Shown piece by piece: positions 1 through 9,889 of a stretch of DNA of 37,017 nucleotides (positions are counted from its first letter, which is position 1; every line of letters starts with the position of its first letter). A program made the translations under genes and the position numbers. The notes beneath the pieces were generated by a model that did not search any database, was not told where the DNA came from, and saw only the letters and a program-made list of their open reading frames with translations. The stretch lies in assembly GCA_900642245.1 (NCBI GenBank), contig CAAAJI010000377.1:11281-48297 (forward strand), read 5' to 3'. Origin of the DNA: Fragilaria radians (taxonomy: Eukaryota > Bacillariophyta > Fragilariophyceae > Fragilariales > Fragilariaceae).

Positions 1-20
1 ACAGCTTCATATATTGAAAG

Positions 21-1469
21 ATGAAATTTTGTTCAAGACAAATAGTTACACTGCTTTTGCAAATATCGGTAACAAATGCATTCGTTGTGACTCCACGGTT
101 ATCATTTCCTACCAAAGTTGCCTCGTTACGACAGGCATCACCCCATCTTGAATGCAATCCCGTTAATGTCACATGTTCGGTTGACAAGGCTTCTCATTTT
201 GTGGAAGTTTTTTCCATTGACGATGAGCTAGATCTATGGGCACAGAAGCAATGTTTGGATGCCATGAGAAATGGCCATGATACGGCAAGCGAATACTCCA
301 TTGTCACCTTCAGTCCTGATTTAACTCCCATAAAAAAAGATGATGACAATCACGAAATTTGGAAAGCACGTTTACTTTTAATCCTTGCTGCTGCGTTATA
401 TGGGACAAACTTTTCTTTTGTTAAAGTCTTGGGTGAAGAAATGCCTGTATCAATATCAGCGGCCGTGAGATTTGGGCTTGCCTCGTTGGTAACTCTTCCG
501 TGGTTATTTCAGGGAGCATCGAAGGATTCCAATTCTGCACGTGGCGCTATCTTGGCAGGATTTGAAGTTGGAATATGGAATTCAATTGGTTACATATCAC
601 AAGCATTAGGACTTGCAACGACGGCGGCTGGAAAAGTAAGTGTCGACAAATGCCAAAAAATAATTTTCGTTTTTCCACTCACACTGAAATTTCATGACCT
701 TTCCAGAGCGCATTTATTTGCTCCTTAGCTGTAGTAGTTGTGCCACTCTTAGATTTCCTCACTGGTAGAAGGTTAAAGCAACGAGAGATTCTTGGTGTTG
801 TACTAGCAGTTATGGGGGTTGGAATATTGGAATTAGGTGGGGCCGATCAACATGCAGCAACATTCACGCAGGGGGATCTTCTCTCATTTGTACAACCCCT
901 GGCATTCGGTATGGGATTCTGGAGAATGGAACATGCGATGAAAAAGTTTCCAGAACAGGCGAATCGATCGACAGCCGCACAGTTATTGGCAGTCTTCGCA
1001 GCGTCTGCACTTTATGGGAGTGTTGTGGGAATTCCTGACATTTCACTGGATATATCTCGATGGTTGCATGACCCCCAGATTCTCTTTGCATTATTTTGGA
1101 CTGGATGTATTACGACGGCACTGACAGTTTACATGGAAACAATTGCATTGAAAACCCTTTCCGCAGCAGAGACGACCCTGATTTTTTCCACGGAACCAAT
1201 CTGGGGAGCTGCCTGTGCTTCCGTTGTTGTCGGGGGAGACATTAGGTCCAGAGACCCTTATGGGCGGTGCACTCATTTTGGGGGGATGCTTAATCTCAAA
1301 TCTCAATTTCAGTGATGCAAATGCGGTCTTTAGTCTTTCCTTTTTACAATCATCTTTGGCAAGCCTTGGACTTGCTTCTCACAAAGCATCCGTTGTTGCA
1401 GATATATTAGAAAAGGATACTTTGGATGTCATAGAGGACGTTGTTAAGGGAGCATCTGATAGCCTGTAA
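21..1469 (+). CDS. Plastid-targeted EamA/DMT-family transporter, copy A, frameshifted near its 3' end
   Basis: Two exons, 21-635 and 707-1469, with a 71-base GT-AG intron. The joined frame reads AGK|SAFICSLAVVVVPLLDF, typical of EamA drug/metabolite transporters. The N-terminus has a signal peptide (residues 1-20) ending TNA|FVV, then a basic, Ser/Thr-containing stretch, which matches diatom bipartite plastid presequences with Phe at +1. The first EamA half starts about residue 116 and the second about residue 285, giving roughly ten membrane segments. Substrate cannot be read; plastid-envelope DMT proteins carry sugar phosphates, nucleotide sugars or other metabolites. Copy A has one extra C at about 1231 relative to copy B. 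The frame is therefore lost after VVVG and stops at 1315, removing the last membrane segment; without that base the frame runs to 1469 (about 458 aa). It may be a sequencing error or a null allele. Family confidence is high; plastid location is inferred. Confidence 0.8.
636..706 (+). other. Intron of the EamA transporter gene, copy A
   Basis: Donor GTAAGT follows GGAAAA and acceptor CCAG precedes AGCGCATTT. Splicing is phase 0 and restores a continuous EamA helix, whereas reading through the intron stops at 728. The matching region of copy B lies in the assembly gap. Confidence 0.8.
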
Positions 1470-1849
1470 CTATTCATTTTCATTAAACACCTGAACATAC
1501 CATGAGCTTGCAGATGCACGGCCCTGGTTTAGAATTGCGATAGACATATGATTATAAGCTAAGAACTTCCTATGTAGACTTTGAATCATTGGAGGTCTGC
1601 TGATTTGTTGTTGTTGTAGTTTGATTATGCCTTGCAAATATTGACTAGAACTATTATGTGATTAATATGAAGTCGATGTAATGTTCTAACTTTATCCTTA
1701 TCCTTCACTGAAAACAATAATCTAGCATTCTACTCGGGTTCGGAATTAAATGCGAACTCTACCAACTTTATTTGTTGCAGAAGGAGGAGTCACTTTCGCT
1801 CGTTCTTGTTGTGATTAAACAATTACGTGAGCATTAAGAATACAAGAGA
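1470..1849. other. Intergenic: EamA gene to SDHD, copy A
   Basis: No open frame or RNA is supported. It should hold the 3' UTR of the transporter and the promoter of SDHD. It aligns with 18247-18604 but has substitutions and a length difference just before the SDHD start. Confidence 0.5.
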
Positions 1850-2326
1850 ATGATGCGATCTTCCATGCGACATTGCAACTATATGCTGCGACGCGGTTGT
1901 TCTCGTCTTGCGACATCTTCGTCCATCCATACCAAACGTACAGCGACACCATTGGAGGGTGATGCTGGAGCCCTTGCGACTCATATCCATCATGGCATGA
2001 CAACGCTGTTGGTCGTGGCGACTCCCCTGTACCTGTTGATTCCCAGCAGTCCAAGTGGAATTGTAGATAAAATTTTTGGATCTGCATTAGCCATTACGAT
2101 GGCAGGACACTCATGGATTGGATTGAATTATGTTGCAACGGATTATGTCCCCAAGATTTCCAAATCGTTGTTGGGACCTGCACGTATCGTGAATGCCATG
2201 ATTGGTGCAGTAACATTGGTCGGACTGGGAACTATTGCCTTCAACAATCAGGGTGGAATTAAAGGATGTCTTTCAGGTTTGTGGGGGAAATCCGGCAAGA
2301 ATAAAGCACCTACACTGGTTGAGTAG
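1850..2326 (+). CDS. SDHD: Succinate dehydrogenase membrane anchor subunit (CybS/SDHD), copy A
   Basis: A 158-aa single-exon protein. The N-terminus is Arg/Ser-rich and lacks acidic residues to about residue 35, as in mitochondrial presequences. Three hydrophobic helices follow (about 50-66, 75-92 and 112-131). The second ends in GHSWIGLNYVATDYV, matching the CybS signature in which the Asp-Tyr pair (here D98-Y99) lines the ubiquinone site of complex II. The protein would anchor the SDHA/SDHB dimer in the inner mitochondrial membrane and pass electrons from succinate to quinone. It converges tail to tail with gene 3, with only 112 bases between the two stops. The start is the first of two adjacent ATGs. 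Copy B differs by one residue (M12I). Confidence 0.85.
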   Translation: MMRSSMRHCNYMLRRGCSRLATSSSIHTKRTATPLEGDAGALATHIHHGMTTLLVVATPLYLLIPSSPSGIVDKIFGSALAITMAGHSWIGLNYVATDYVPKISKSLLGPARIVNAMIGAVTLVGLGTIAFNNQGGIKGCLSGLWGKSGKNKAPTLVE

Positions 2327-2438
2327 AAATGAATAGCCGAACTCTTTACATTGGAAATAAATGAAAAGTATTTAGAGAAATCGCATCAACGATATCTATT
2401 CATCATGTCCATTAATACAATTTGTACATAATATTGCT

Positions 2439-3234
2439 TCACAGCTCTTGTTTCGTTTCTGGTGCTTCGTCTTTCGATACCAAAACAGGGATTTTTGACG
2501 TACTTGCAACATTAGTAGGTTGTTGGGAGAACTTGTTTGAATGTTCTGCAATTTGTCCTCGAAGAATTCCGATGATCGCTTGGAATTGACGCCGCAAAAA
2601 CACAATTACTTCATGAGCATCTTTCGTCAATCGAAAAAGCAATCGTCCAATCAACTGTTGAAGGACTCGAGGCAGGGGTAAAGATGAAGCCAACCAGGTG
2701 TTGATATTGGAGCGCATTCTGTATATTGACTTTCTGGATGTTAATTCTTCCTCTGTTCCTCCAACTGTCAGCTCCACAGAAGTTGACGACTTCAGTGGAG
2801 GCGAGTCTGATGACTTTGTTGCTTGCTCATACAAATCAGATATCACAAGATCTTCCCTAATGTGCTACAATTAGAAAAATTACCGTAGACACTTTGCAGC
2901 ATACGCTCATAAGTACTTACATTTGCAAACATTGCCATGCAGCATCGACAAAGTCTTGATGAGTAGACACTATTGGAAGACCAGTTTCTTCGTCGATTTC
3001 ATCCTTAATTAGTTCAAATCCGCGCTCAATACAAAGCTGTTCCAAATCCTCGTCTGACATGGCCTGTAATCGCCGTTCCAAATCATGACGTGACTTAATC
3101 ATTGAGGATTGTGCCATCACACCTTGGCACTGTCGTTGTCTTGGATCAATCAACGTCAACATTAATAGTAGGCCAATCATCCAAAAGAGTCCCATCATCT
3201 CTCGAGATGATTTTGACCTCGTACCACTCTTCAT
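2439..3234 (-). CDS. Secretory-pathway protein of unknown function, family 3/4, copy A
   Basis: Exon 1 is 3234-2921 and exon 2 is 2856-2439; the intron is 64 bases with donor GTAAGT and acceptor TTAG, and the product is about 243 aa. An N-terminal hydrophobic helix (about 14-28) is a signal peptide or signal anchor. Residues about 50-105 form a domain with MSDEDLEQLCIERGFELI, a spacer, then a second helix (THQDFVDAAWQCLQM). The downstream neighbour gene 4 has the same layout, LSNSELEAICTKLGFELI then EDYLEAARQCL, so the two are old tandem paralogues. The C-terminus is an Arg-rich amphipathic helical region (about 155-220). No catalytic motif is visible and I do not recognise the family. The helix-turn-helix pair loosely recalls SAP/LEM-type folds, but that is only a guess. 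Confidence 0.7.
2857..2920 (-). other. Intron of gene 3, copy A
   Basis: GTAAGT donor and TTAG acceptor on the minus strand. The split ATG codon is restored across the junction to give CLQ-M-EDLVISD. The alternative acceptor ten bases upstream breaks the frame. Copy B has the same structure at 19612-19674. Confidence 0.65.
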
Positions 3235-3619
3235 CTATCTAGAATTTGTGAAGCTTACGAGATGCATGAATTGAGATGTTAGATTTTGATGTCTCGTTCA
3301 ATTTCTGTCGTTTAGAGGTTAGAAGGTAGACAGATAAATTCTAACCCTAACGTACTGTTTCATTATTCACGTTTGCACATCTTTTTTTCCCCCAATGGAA
3401 CACAGGCACTACATTTCAGTCTTAAGCTCATCCAAATGGCTGCCTGGAGCCTAAAAGTCACCTGAAATATTGTCAAATAGTCAATACTTGCTAATTTTGA
3501 TTTAATCCTTCTAAAAGTTATTTCTTTGCCCACGATATTTCAATATTGGCAGACTAGCTTTCCCGTCAACGATTACCTAAGATATTGGAAGTCTAACTTA
3601 CAAACTCTATTATTTGTAT
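3235..3619. other. Intergenic: between genes 4 and 3, copy A
   Basis: About 385 bases holding the gene 4 3' UTR and gene 3 promoter. No coding or RNA signal is seen. It is longer than its counterpart in copy B (19989-20305), with several short indels. Confidence 0.45.
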
Positions 3620-4535
3620 CTAAGATGAGTTAGCGTTTTTGGCTGCCTTATATTCCTCAATCCGTTGCAGAAGTTGAGCCACTAATGCTCGACAAATTCG
3701 AAGCTGCAATCTCAATAGCCGACGGATATCCCTATACATTTTAATAGAAATATTGCGAATCATAAGCTGTATTGAAGGAGGAATGTATTTATCCAGAAAT
3801 TCTTTCACGGGAGGCGGAAGTGATATCCTGCTCTCAGGTGTCGGTGTGACCTCTAAGCCATTGTCATCATCCTTGTCATCTTTTACTAGTGTATCGACAT
3901 TGACATCAACAGAGGCTGTCTCATTTTTGTGCTGAGGTTCTATTTCTTCAGTCAATGAAGCTGCTTCTTGTGTAGATTCAGTATGTGAATCGTCGTCAAG
4001 ACTTTGAATTGTTGCATTGTCTATTGCGGCTTTCGGAATTCCAAACTCACTCTTTGATTCTACCACAGACTCTGCGGTATCTTTCGACGATGATGCAAGT
4101 TCTAGCTCTAACTCTCTTTTTCTTTCCAGTAGGCGTTCTTGCTCGGCCAAGGCGGCGGTTTTCATGCGTTCGACTTCGTCCAAGTAGTCAGCTTTTAAAT
4201 CTGGATTTTGCTCCAAAATTTCATCACTTATAGTAGAATAAACCATATTTCCGGTAAGATGGATGAAATTTAGAATTTATACTTCAGAAAAGTAACACTT
4301 ACAACTGTTCTTTCACAGCAAGACATTGTCGTGCAGCCTCCAAATAATCCTCGCGACTAAGCTCTGTCCCTTGCTTAGATTTGTCGATCAATTCAAAGCC
4401 AAGCTTTGTACAAATCGCTTCAAGTTCAGAGTTCGAGAGGCTTTCCAAGTCTATCGTAGATTCTTTCTGACTTAACACATAGGAAGCAGAGAGGAGGTAG
4501 GCAACGGCGAGAAACAAAAGTGTTTGGAAATTCAT
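3620..4535 (-). CDS. Secreted or lumenal protein of unknown function, family 3/4, copy A
   Basis: Exon 1 is 4535-4303 and exon 2 is 4226-3620 (76-base intron); the product is about 279 aa. The ATG at 4535 is chosen because it starts a clean signal peptide (MNFQTLLFLAVAYLLSAS) and is shared with copy B; the upstream frame extension is not. Residues about 33-75 carry the same two-helix domain as gene 3 (ELEAICTKLGFELI, then REDYLEAARQCL). A charged, coiled-coil-like stretch follows (MKTAALAEQERLLERKRELELELA), then an acidic Ser/Glu/Asp-rich linker, then PPPVKEFLDKYIPPSIQ and Arg-rich amphipathic helices to the end. The linker accumulates most of the differences between copies while both ends are conserved, as expected for a disordered spacer. 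Function unknown. Confidence 0.7.
4227..4302 (-). other. Intron of gene 4, copy A
   Basis: Donor GTAAGTG and acceptor ATAAG on the minus strand join KEQ to DEILEQNPDL through a split Phe codon. A CCAG acceptor seen only in copy B is absent here, so the shared ATAAG acceptor is preferred. The acceptor lacks a strong pyrimidine tract. Confidence 0.55.
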
Positions 4536-6449
4536 TATTTTCTTATGATAACATTCCGACTCCCACGGTGTCGACACGTGGAATTTTCGGAAATTTTCAA
4601 TGAAAACATGACAAGTTTTTCCCTCTATGACTTACACGTCACGGCTAAAAACAACAAACCGAGTTTCTGATCCAGATTTGCCAACTTTGAAATAAGACTT
4701 CGTCACCGAAATTGAGGAAAAATAATCATTGGGACATGACTGGAAACAATTTTTGGTCTAGCTAATTTGATGCCAATCATTTGGATCCGTTTCACAGTAT
4801 GAATCATAGAAAAGAATCAAAGGTTACAAAAAAATTTGGTGCACGTTGTTTACACCATTTATTATTGGACTAAAACATTGGTATGTTGACGGAACTATTG
4901 TTTAACCAATTGCTGTCTATATGCCTTCCCTGTCCATTTTGCTTATTAGTGATAAAGGTAGCGAAAATAGTGATGAAAATGGAGGTAGTAACATCAATGT
5001 TTTAAGTCAATTCAAATATTTTTTTGGAGCTCAAACTTGAATTTGAATTGGGATTAGAGCATGAGGAGTGACTTGGAAAGGCTGTAGACTGCAGTGCAAA
5101 GTGCGTAGAAGGGTTAGACAAAATTAATTGCCATTAACATGTATCAAATAAAAATTTAGGCCAAGAAAACGATTATTGAGATAACGGACTCGACTATGGA
5201 TTCAAACTGGAATGAGAAAATTTCCTGCGAGTGTCTATGAAGCGACTGTGAACTACTTGAGAAAAATCATTTTGAAAGGAGTGATGATAGATGTGTAAAA
5301 TAATAAGTGGCATTTGATTGAAAAAAGATACCAGATATTTCCGGATTTATCACAAATACGTTCTTTCTATTCTCTCAACAGTGAAAAGCATCATAACTTT
5401 GAATAGCGGAAATTTCGCATGGATGCTATCTTATAAGATTAATTGGACTTTTTGATCTATGAAGGGGGAGATAATCTTGTATCGATGAAATAAAACAGGG
5501 GTTCACACATTACGTCAGAGAGTTCAGGTCTGACTTCAATAATTGAATAAATAGAGGTCGTATCTTGGAGATGAAGACAACCATTTCAATCGAGAGAGCC
5601 AATGATTGTTGATGTTGATGCGACGAATCCTTCTGATACACATCCAAAGATTTTAGAAATGCCATGTCGTGGCAACTATGTTGTAATTGTGAATTCGGAC
5701 ATTTCATTTGCGACCTTCTATAGAGGTGTCATTACGCTGGAATTCAGCGAATGGCTTTCCCCGTCGTCTTCAGTACAACACATTTGCACTCAATTAATTA
5801 CATACATAAGCCGATCTGAAAATGGCATATTTGGCAGGAGAGAATTTTCATTTCATTACTCTCACTTGCTTTGATGTGGAATTTTCGGATATGCTCATCC
5901 TTAAGTTCTTACCGCATTCTGTAACATATTACATCATCTGGAAAGGTTTATTTCTTAAATCTCCGTATGCCGGTGAATATCAAGAAAATTGATTTCAAAG
6001 TGATGCCAGAAGCAAAATAGTGCCGGTGGAAGTTACACGAAGGGACGAATCACTGTTTGGGAAGTCAAGACAAAAATTCTCCGATTGGAACGACCTTTGG
6101 AGATAATTATCTTTCGCAGGAAGTTGTTGTCCAAACTTCTCAGGAAATGAAACGGTGAGAAGAAATAATCTAAGTAAGGAGTTCATTCGTGACAAATTGC
6201 AAGAAGATCCATCCAGGATGCGAACCCATCTGTGATTCCCAATTTAAATCACTAACCAATTCGGATTTTCGAGCAGCAAAAACGAAGAGTTCTCTACCTA
6301 CACGAGGAAGCGTTTCCCTCCCTCTCATAAAAAATTACAAACGTATCTTAAATACAGGTACCGCTACAACTGAACAGTAATTGATCAAACACGAAATGCG
6401 TTCACATAGAATTTGTATCTGTTCGACAAATCTCTTCCTAATCTATACT
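4536..6449. other. Long intergenic region between divergent genes 4 and 5, copy A
   Basis: About 1.9 kb with no supported gene. Short frames here (for example 5602-5874) are broken or non-syntenic in copy B, and the small frame at 5995-6195 shows only amino-acid-changing differences, so neither is treated as coding. It should contain the promoters of genes 4 (leftward) and 5 (rightward). Conservation is uneven: most of it differs between copies, but 6113-6399 is identical. Confidence 0.5.
6113..6399. promoter_or_regulatory. 287-base noncoding block identical in both copies, upstream of gene 5
   Basis: Every base from 6113 to 6399 matches 22788-23074, while the noncoding DNA to the left carries frequent substitutions and indels. 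It ends about 50 bases before the gene 5 start and includes a pyrimidine-rich tract (TTTCCCTCCCTCTC, about 6313-6326) and a potential hairpin GTGATT/AATCAC (minus strand, within about 6231-6252). The position suggests a promoter or 5' UTR of gene 5; an unrecognised noncoding RNA or a recent conversion tract would also fit. Confidence 0.4.
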
Positions 6450-8038
6450 ATGTTATCTCGTTCAGCCCTCTCCTTTTCGGTGTCCCGCATTGGACGAAGA
6501 GCCTTTCACTCGGCATTGTCAGTAGCTGCCAAACCAGGACAAGCTGAAGTTATCTTGGTTGGATGTGGTGCACCGAATCGTGGAATGGGATGGTATCATG
6601 GCATTCAGGTAAGAGTCATTGATGTGCTTAAAAGAGGATCGTAATGCCATGAAATACGACATGACTGTTCGATTCCCGATCTTAATGTAGTCGGTATTTT
6701 TGTTGAATTTCGCATCGGCCTGATGTATCTGATGATTTGTCAATTCAGTCTCTTTCTAACGGTATATCGTTCTCTCCTTTAACAGATGCTAGAAGGAAGG
6801 TAAGCACTGCTTTATGCACGTAGGCTGACTTTGGTAATTGACAATATCTTTGGATTGAAGGTGTTCATGATATCCTAAGACAAGGGTATAACATTCTTAA
6901 AAAAAATCCCGTACTTGATTACATTTTGCTGACGTCAAAACTTAAAATTATCACCTGTTTCCACGAACGTCACTTTTTTCCAAAAAGGATATTTCCAAAA
7001 AAAATTTGATTTCCCTCACCTTTTCCATTGATATCTCTTTACAGATGCCCTTCTGCTGCATTGGATTACATTATTGAACCATGGTTTTTGGGAGGTGGAG
7101 CCACTTCCGAAGCTGGAGTTGAATTCGCAGATTGGCAAGCTTCCGTCGAGGCGAAGTATGGTACCAAATTCGCATCATCTCTCGACAAACTACCCCCGGC
7201 GGCAGCGCCACGACTGGCGTTAATTTCCGGGCGTACTGCTGACAATCCTCGCCTTTTGACTGAATCTATTGCTAGCGGTGCAACTTGCATCTATTTAGAA
7301 AAGCCTGGTGCTCCAACTGTGGCAGAGCTTGAACAAATGTCTAAGGAGGCTGAAGCTGCTGGTGTCAAGGTGCTTATGGGATACAACAAAAATGTCTGCA
7401 AGTATGTTGCAAAGACTCGTGAATTCGCCGCAGGAGTTAAGGGCTCCCATGTTACCTTTATTACAAACAATGCTTATGAGAATACCAAGGAATCGCTAGG
7501 AGAATGTTTTGAACGTAATGCTGAGGGTATGTTGAAGAATATGGTTATCCATGAGCTTGCATTGCTTGTGTCATTCTACGATGTATCTGTGGATAATATC
7601 GCATCTGTGGTTGCCGATAAGGAATTTTCAGAAATGCAGACACTTGCTGGCCCATCTGGAAAGGAATGGACAGACTTTAACAAAATCAAGTTTACCATTA
7701 CCACCAAGACAGGGCAAACAGTCAGTGTCCAGGGAGATCGTTGCGGAGGCACTGACTCCTACGCAAAGGTCGATGATGCATCTGGCAAGGAGGTATTCCG
7801 TTATTACATGCCAGATGAGGATGACAAGGTTAATGTAGTAAAACTGCAAGCAAAATATCCAACTGCTATGCCATATTTCTTCACTCAAGATCCTGACTAC
7901 GTTACTGTAAAGGAACGTGTCGCAAAGGCAACGGTTGATGGAAACCCTGCGGAGGGAGTTGCCACAATTGAAATAGCTGTTGAGACTCTCAAAGTTGCAG
8001 AATACCTCACTCCTATCCTGCAGGAACAGCTCAAGTAA
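6450..8038 (+). CDS. Gfo/Idh/MocA-family NAD(P)-dependent oxidoreductase, copy A
   Basis: Three exons: 6450-6608, a 14-base microexon at 6786-6799, and 7045-8038, giving about 388 aa. Residues 1-30 are Arg/Ser-rich without acidic residues and look like a mitochondrial presequence. A Rossmann start follows (EVILVGCGAPNRGMGW, residues about 33-48), and EKP at 143-145 is the conserved Gfo/Idh motif after the nucleotide-binding fold. The C-terminal part (about 185-388) fits the alpha/beta substrate domain, with MVIHELALLVSFY as a likely catalytic-side helix containing His. Such enzymes oxidise or reduce sugars, inositols and related polyols; the substrate is not readable. Reading through the introns breaks the frame. 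Both copies keep the same structure. Confidence 0.75.
6609..6785 (+). other. Intron 1 of gene 5, copy A
   Basis: Donor GTAAGAG after GGCATTCAG and acceptor TTTAACAG before the microexon. Phase 0, 177 bases, longer than most introns in the window. Confidence 0.7.
6786..6799 (+). other. 14-base microexon of gene 5, copy A
   Basis: ATGCTAGAAGGAAG lies between TTTAACAG and GTAAGC. It encodes MLEG plus two bases of an Arg codon completed by exon 3 (A, then TGC CCT). Copy B has one synonymous difference (CTA/CTG), as expected for coding sequence. Without it, exons 1 (phase 0) and 3 (one leading base) do not join in frame. Confidence 0.75.
6800..7044 (+). other. Intron 2 of gene 5, copy A
   Basis: Donor GTAAGC and acceptor TCTTTACAG; 245 bases, poorly conserved with copy B (23474-23721) and containing AT-rich runs. 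Confidence 0.7.
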
Positions 8039-9889
8039 ATCGCATTATATTTTTTGCAACAGGGATTGACATTCTTTGGGCGCACTAATTTCAATTAGGG
8101 TATCATCTTTTTGGCTGAAAGCCACCACGAGAGAAATTAAATGTTAGAAGAATGATGTATAAAGCAAATAGTACAATCGTATTGGAGATTACTTTAAGGT
8201 AAAGATCAATTAGCCATTGACGTTACATTCATTACGAGCTGAGTGTAAAATATCCCTCAATATTTGGTCCCATGAATTCCATTTGACAGTTTCCCATCAG
8301 TAAAGTTGTTTTGATGTCTTAAATCCTAATAGTGAACGTTATTGATGGATGTCAGCACATACACTCGTACTGTATTTCTATGGACATAGAGGATCCTGTC
8401 TAAAATATGCTTTCTCTTCTGAAATTCTAAATGAAAGGTAAGGAAAAGATTATTTATATTCTTCCCAAAGCTTCAACAGAGACTTTCAAGTTAATTATTT
8501 CTCCAAACTCCTTTATAACGTAAATAGATACTTTTTGGCATGCGTGGATGCTTTACTAAGCCACTTCTGTTTTCTTTGGTATTCAATTGAGGAAAACGTG
8601 CCCGTACATTGGAAGACCAAGAATTAAGATGCAAACGCAGATTCAAACTTGGGAAAACATAACAGACGTCATGCTACAAATTAACTGTAGCAATAAAAAG
8701 AGATAGAGAACTAGAGTAGTGGCGTTATGCCTAAATGGAAGAAAGATGAATAAAGCAATTAGGCCAAAGACAAAGGCACATCCAAATATTGTTTCTTCCA
8801 GAATTCTAAACATTCATGTCAAGATTGAATTTGAGGCAACAAAGAAGTGTGACCTAAGAACCAAACAAGCATAATCAAGCATTTCACTTCATAACCTCTA
8901 AGTTCCATCTCTTATGAAAGCCAAATGGATTTGACAATGCTTGTGCTGATAAAAATCAGCATGAAATCCTTATTTCTTTATGACATATATTTCCATAGCC
9001 AGAGAAAGCAATGTCATGTCAATCCTATAGTAGCAGAATCTGTGCCAAGTACAATTTCAACTCTGCTTCCAAAAATCTGGCTCCAAGGCAGATTATTTCA
9101 GAAATAGTCTTGCGTTGAAAAAGTCAGATGTCCCTCACACACCAATTATCATGTTAATGAGTGGGTAATGATTCCTTGATAGGACTAATTTGTGAAAGCA
9201 ATGTCAACCAAGTTATCATAATACTGGGTCAGCAGAAAGTTCGTGCTACGTTCCCGCCATCACACCATTGCGACGTAGATCCAATTTTTGCAACAATGAC
9301 AGCTGAAAAATTGGATACAAGATTTTTACTATATATTTGTTGAAATCACTGATTTCAAAAATGACAAGCTGTTTTAGGATAAGCGGGAGCAGGGCTTGGA
9401 GTATGAAGCAAAAACACTGAAGAACTCTACACATAACCATCCGGTGAAGCAGCATCTATTAAAACGCAGGTTCATGACGATGCTGCAAATGTAAGAACAG
9501 AATTCAAGAGGTCAATAGAACAATTAAAGTGAATACACCTGATGTTGATTAATCTTGGGGACTAACCTGCTGCAACATTCCTGAAATATAGGAAAGTCTG
9601 ATTCATAACTTACTCCTCAAGTTATAGCACTTTGATAGACACTCCCTTCCAATTGCATAAATAATCTCATGATTGTTTCATCAATAATGTTCTAATTGAC
9701 CCATTTTATACTAAATTTGCTGCCATGCTGGAATTATTTCAAATGGCTATTGTGAAATTAATGTGGACCATTCCATAGAGATAATGTAATCGATTACTGT
9801 ATGGCTATATTCATTACTGGTAACTCCAAAAGTCGAAAGGCGGCTGAAAAACAAATTGTCTCTGGCAATTTTCAAATAAATTTCTAACC
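8039..9889. other. Intergenic region with extra sequence, copy A
   Basis: About 1.85 kb against 654 bases in copy B. The left end (8039 to about 8330) and right end (about 9740-9889) align with 24716-25369, so roughly 1.2-1.4 kb near 8340-9740 is specific to copy A. It has only short, unrecognised frames. I could not fix terminal repeats or a target-site duplication, so it may be a decayed mobile element or sequence deleted from copy B. The last 150 bases should hold the NUP85 promoter. Confidence 0.45.

Noticed and set aside
5602..5874. 90-codon plus-strand frame in the long intergenic region.
   Set aside because: The matching region of copy B has deletions and frame changes; no recognisable domain.
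5995..6195. Small minus-strand frame of 66 codons, open in both copies, with a hydrophobic start.
   Set aside because: It needs a GTG start for full length, and every difference I saw between copies changes an amino acid, so there is no sign of protein selection.
6190..6280. tRNA-like signals on the minus strand (GGTTCGCATCC resembling a B box, AATTGGTTAGTG resembling a D loop).
   Set aside because: The T-loop A58 position is C, the acceptor and D stems do not pair, and the best hairpin (GTGATT/AATCAC) conflicts with a cloverleaf. Not a tRNA.
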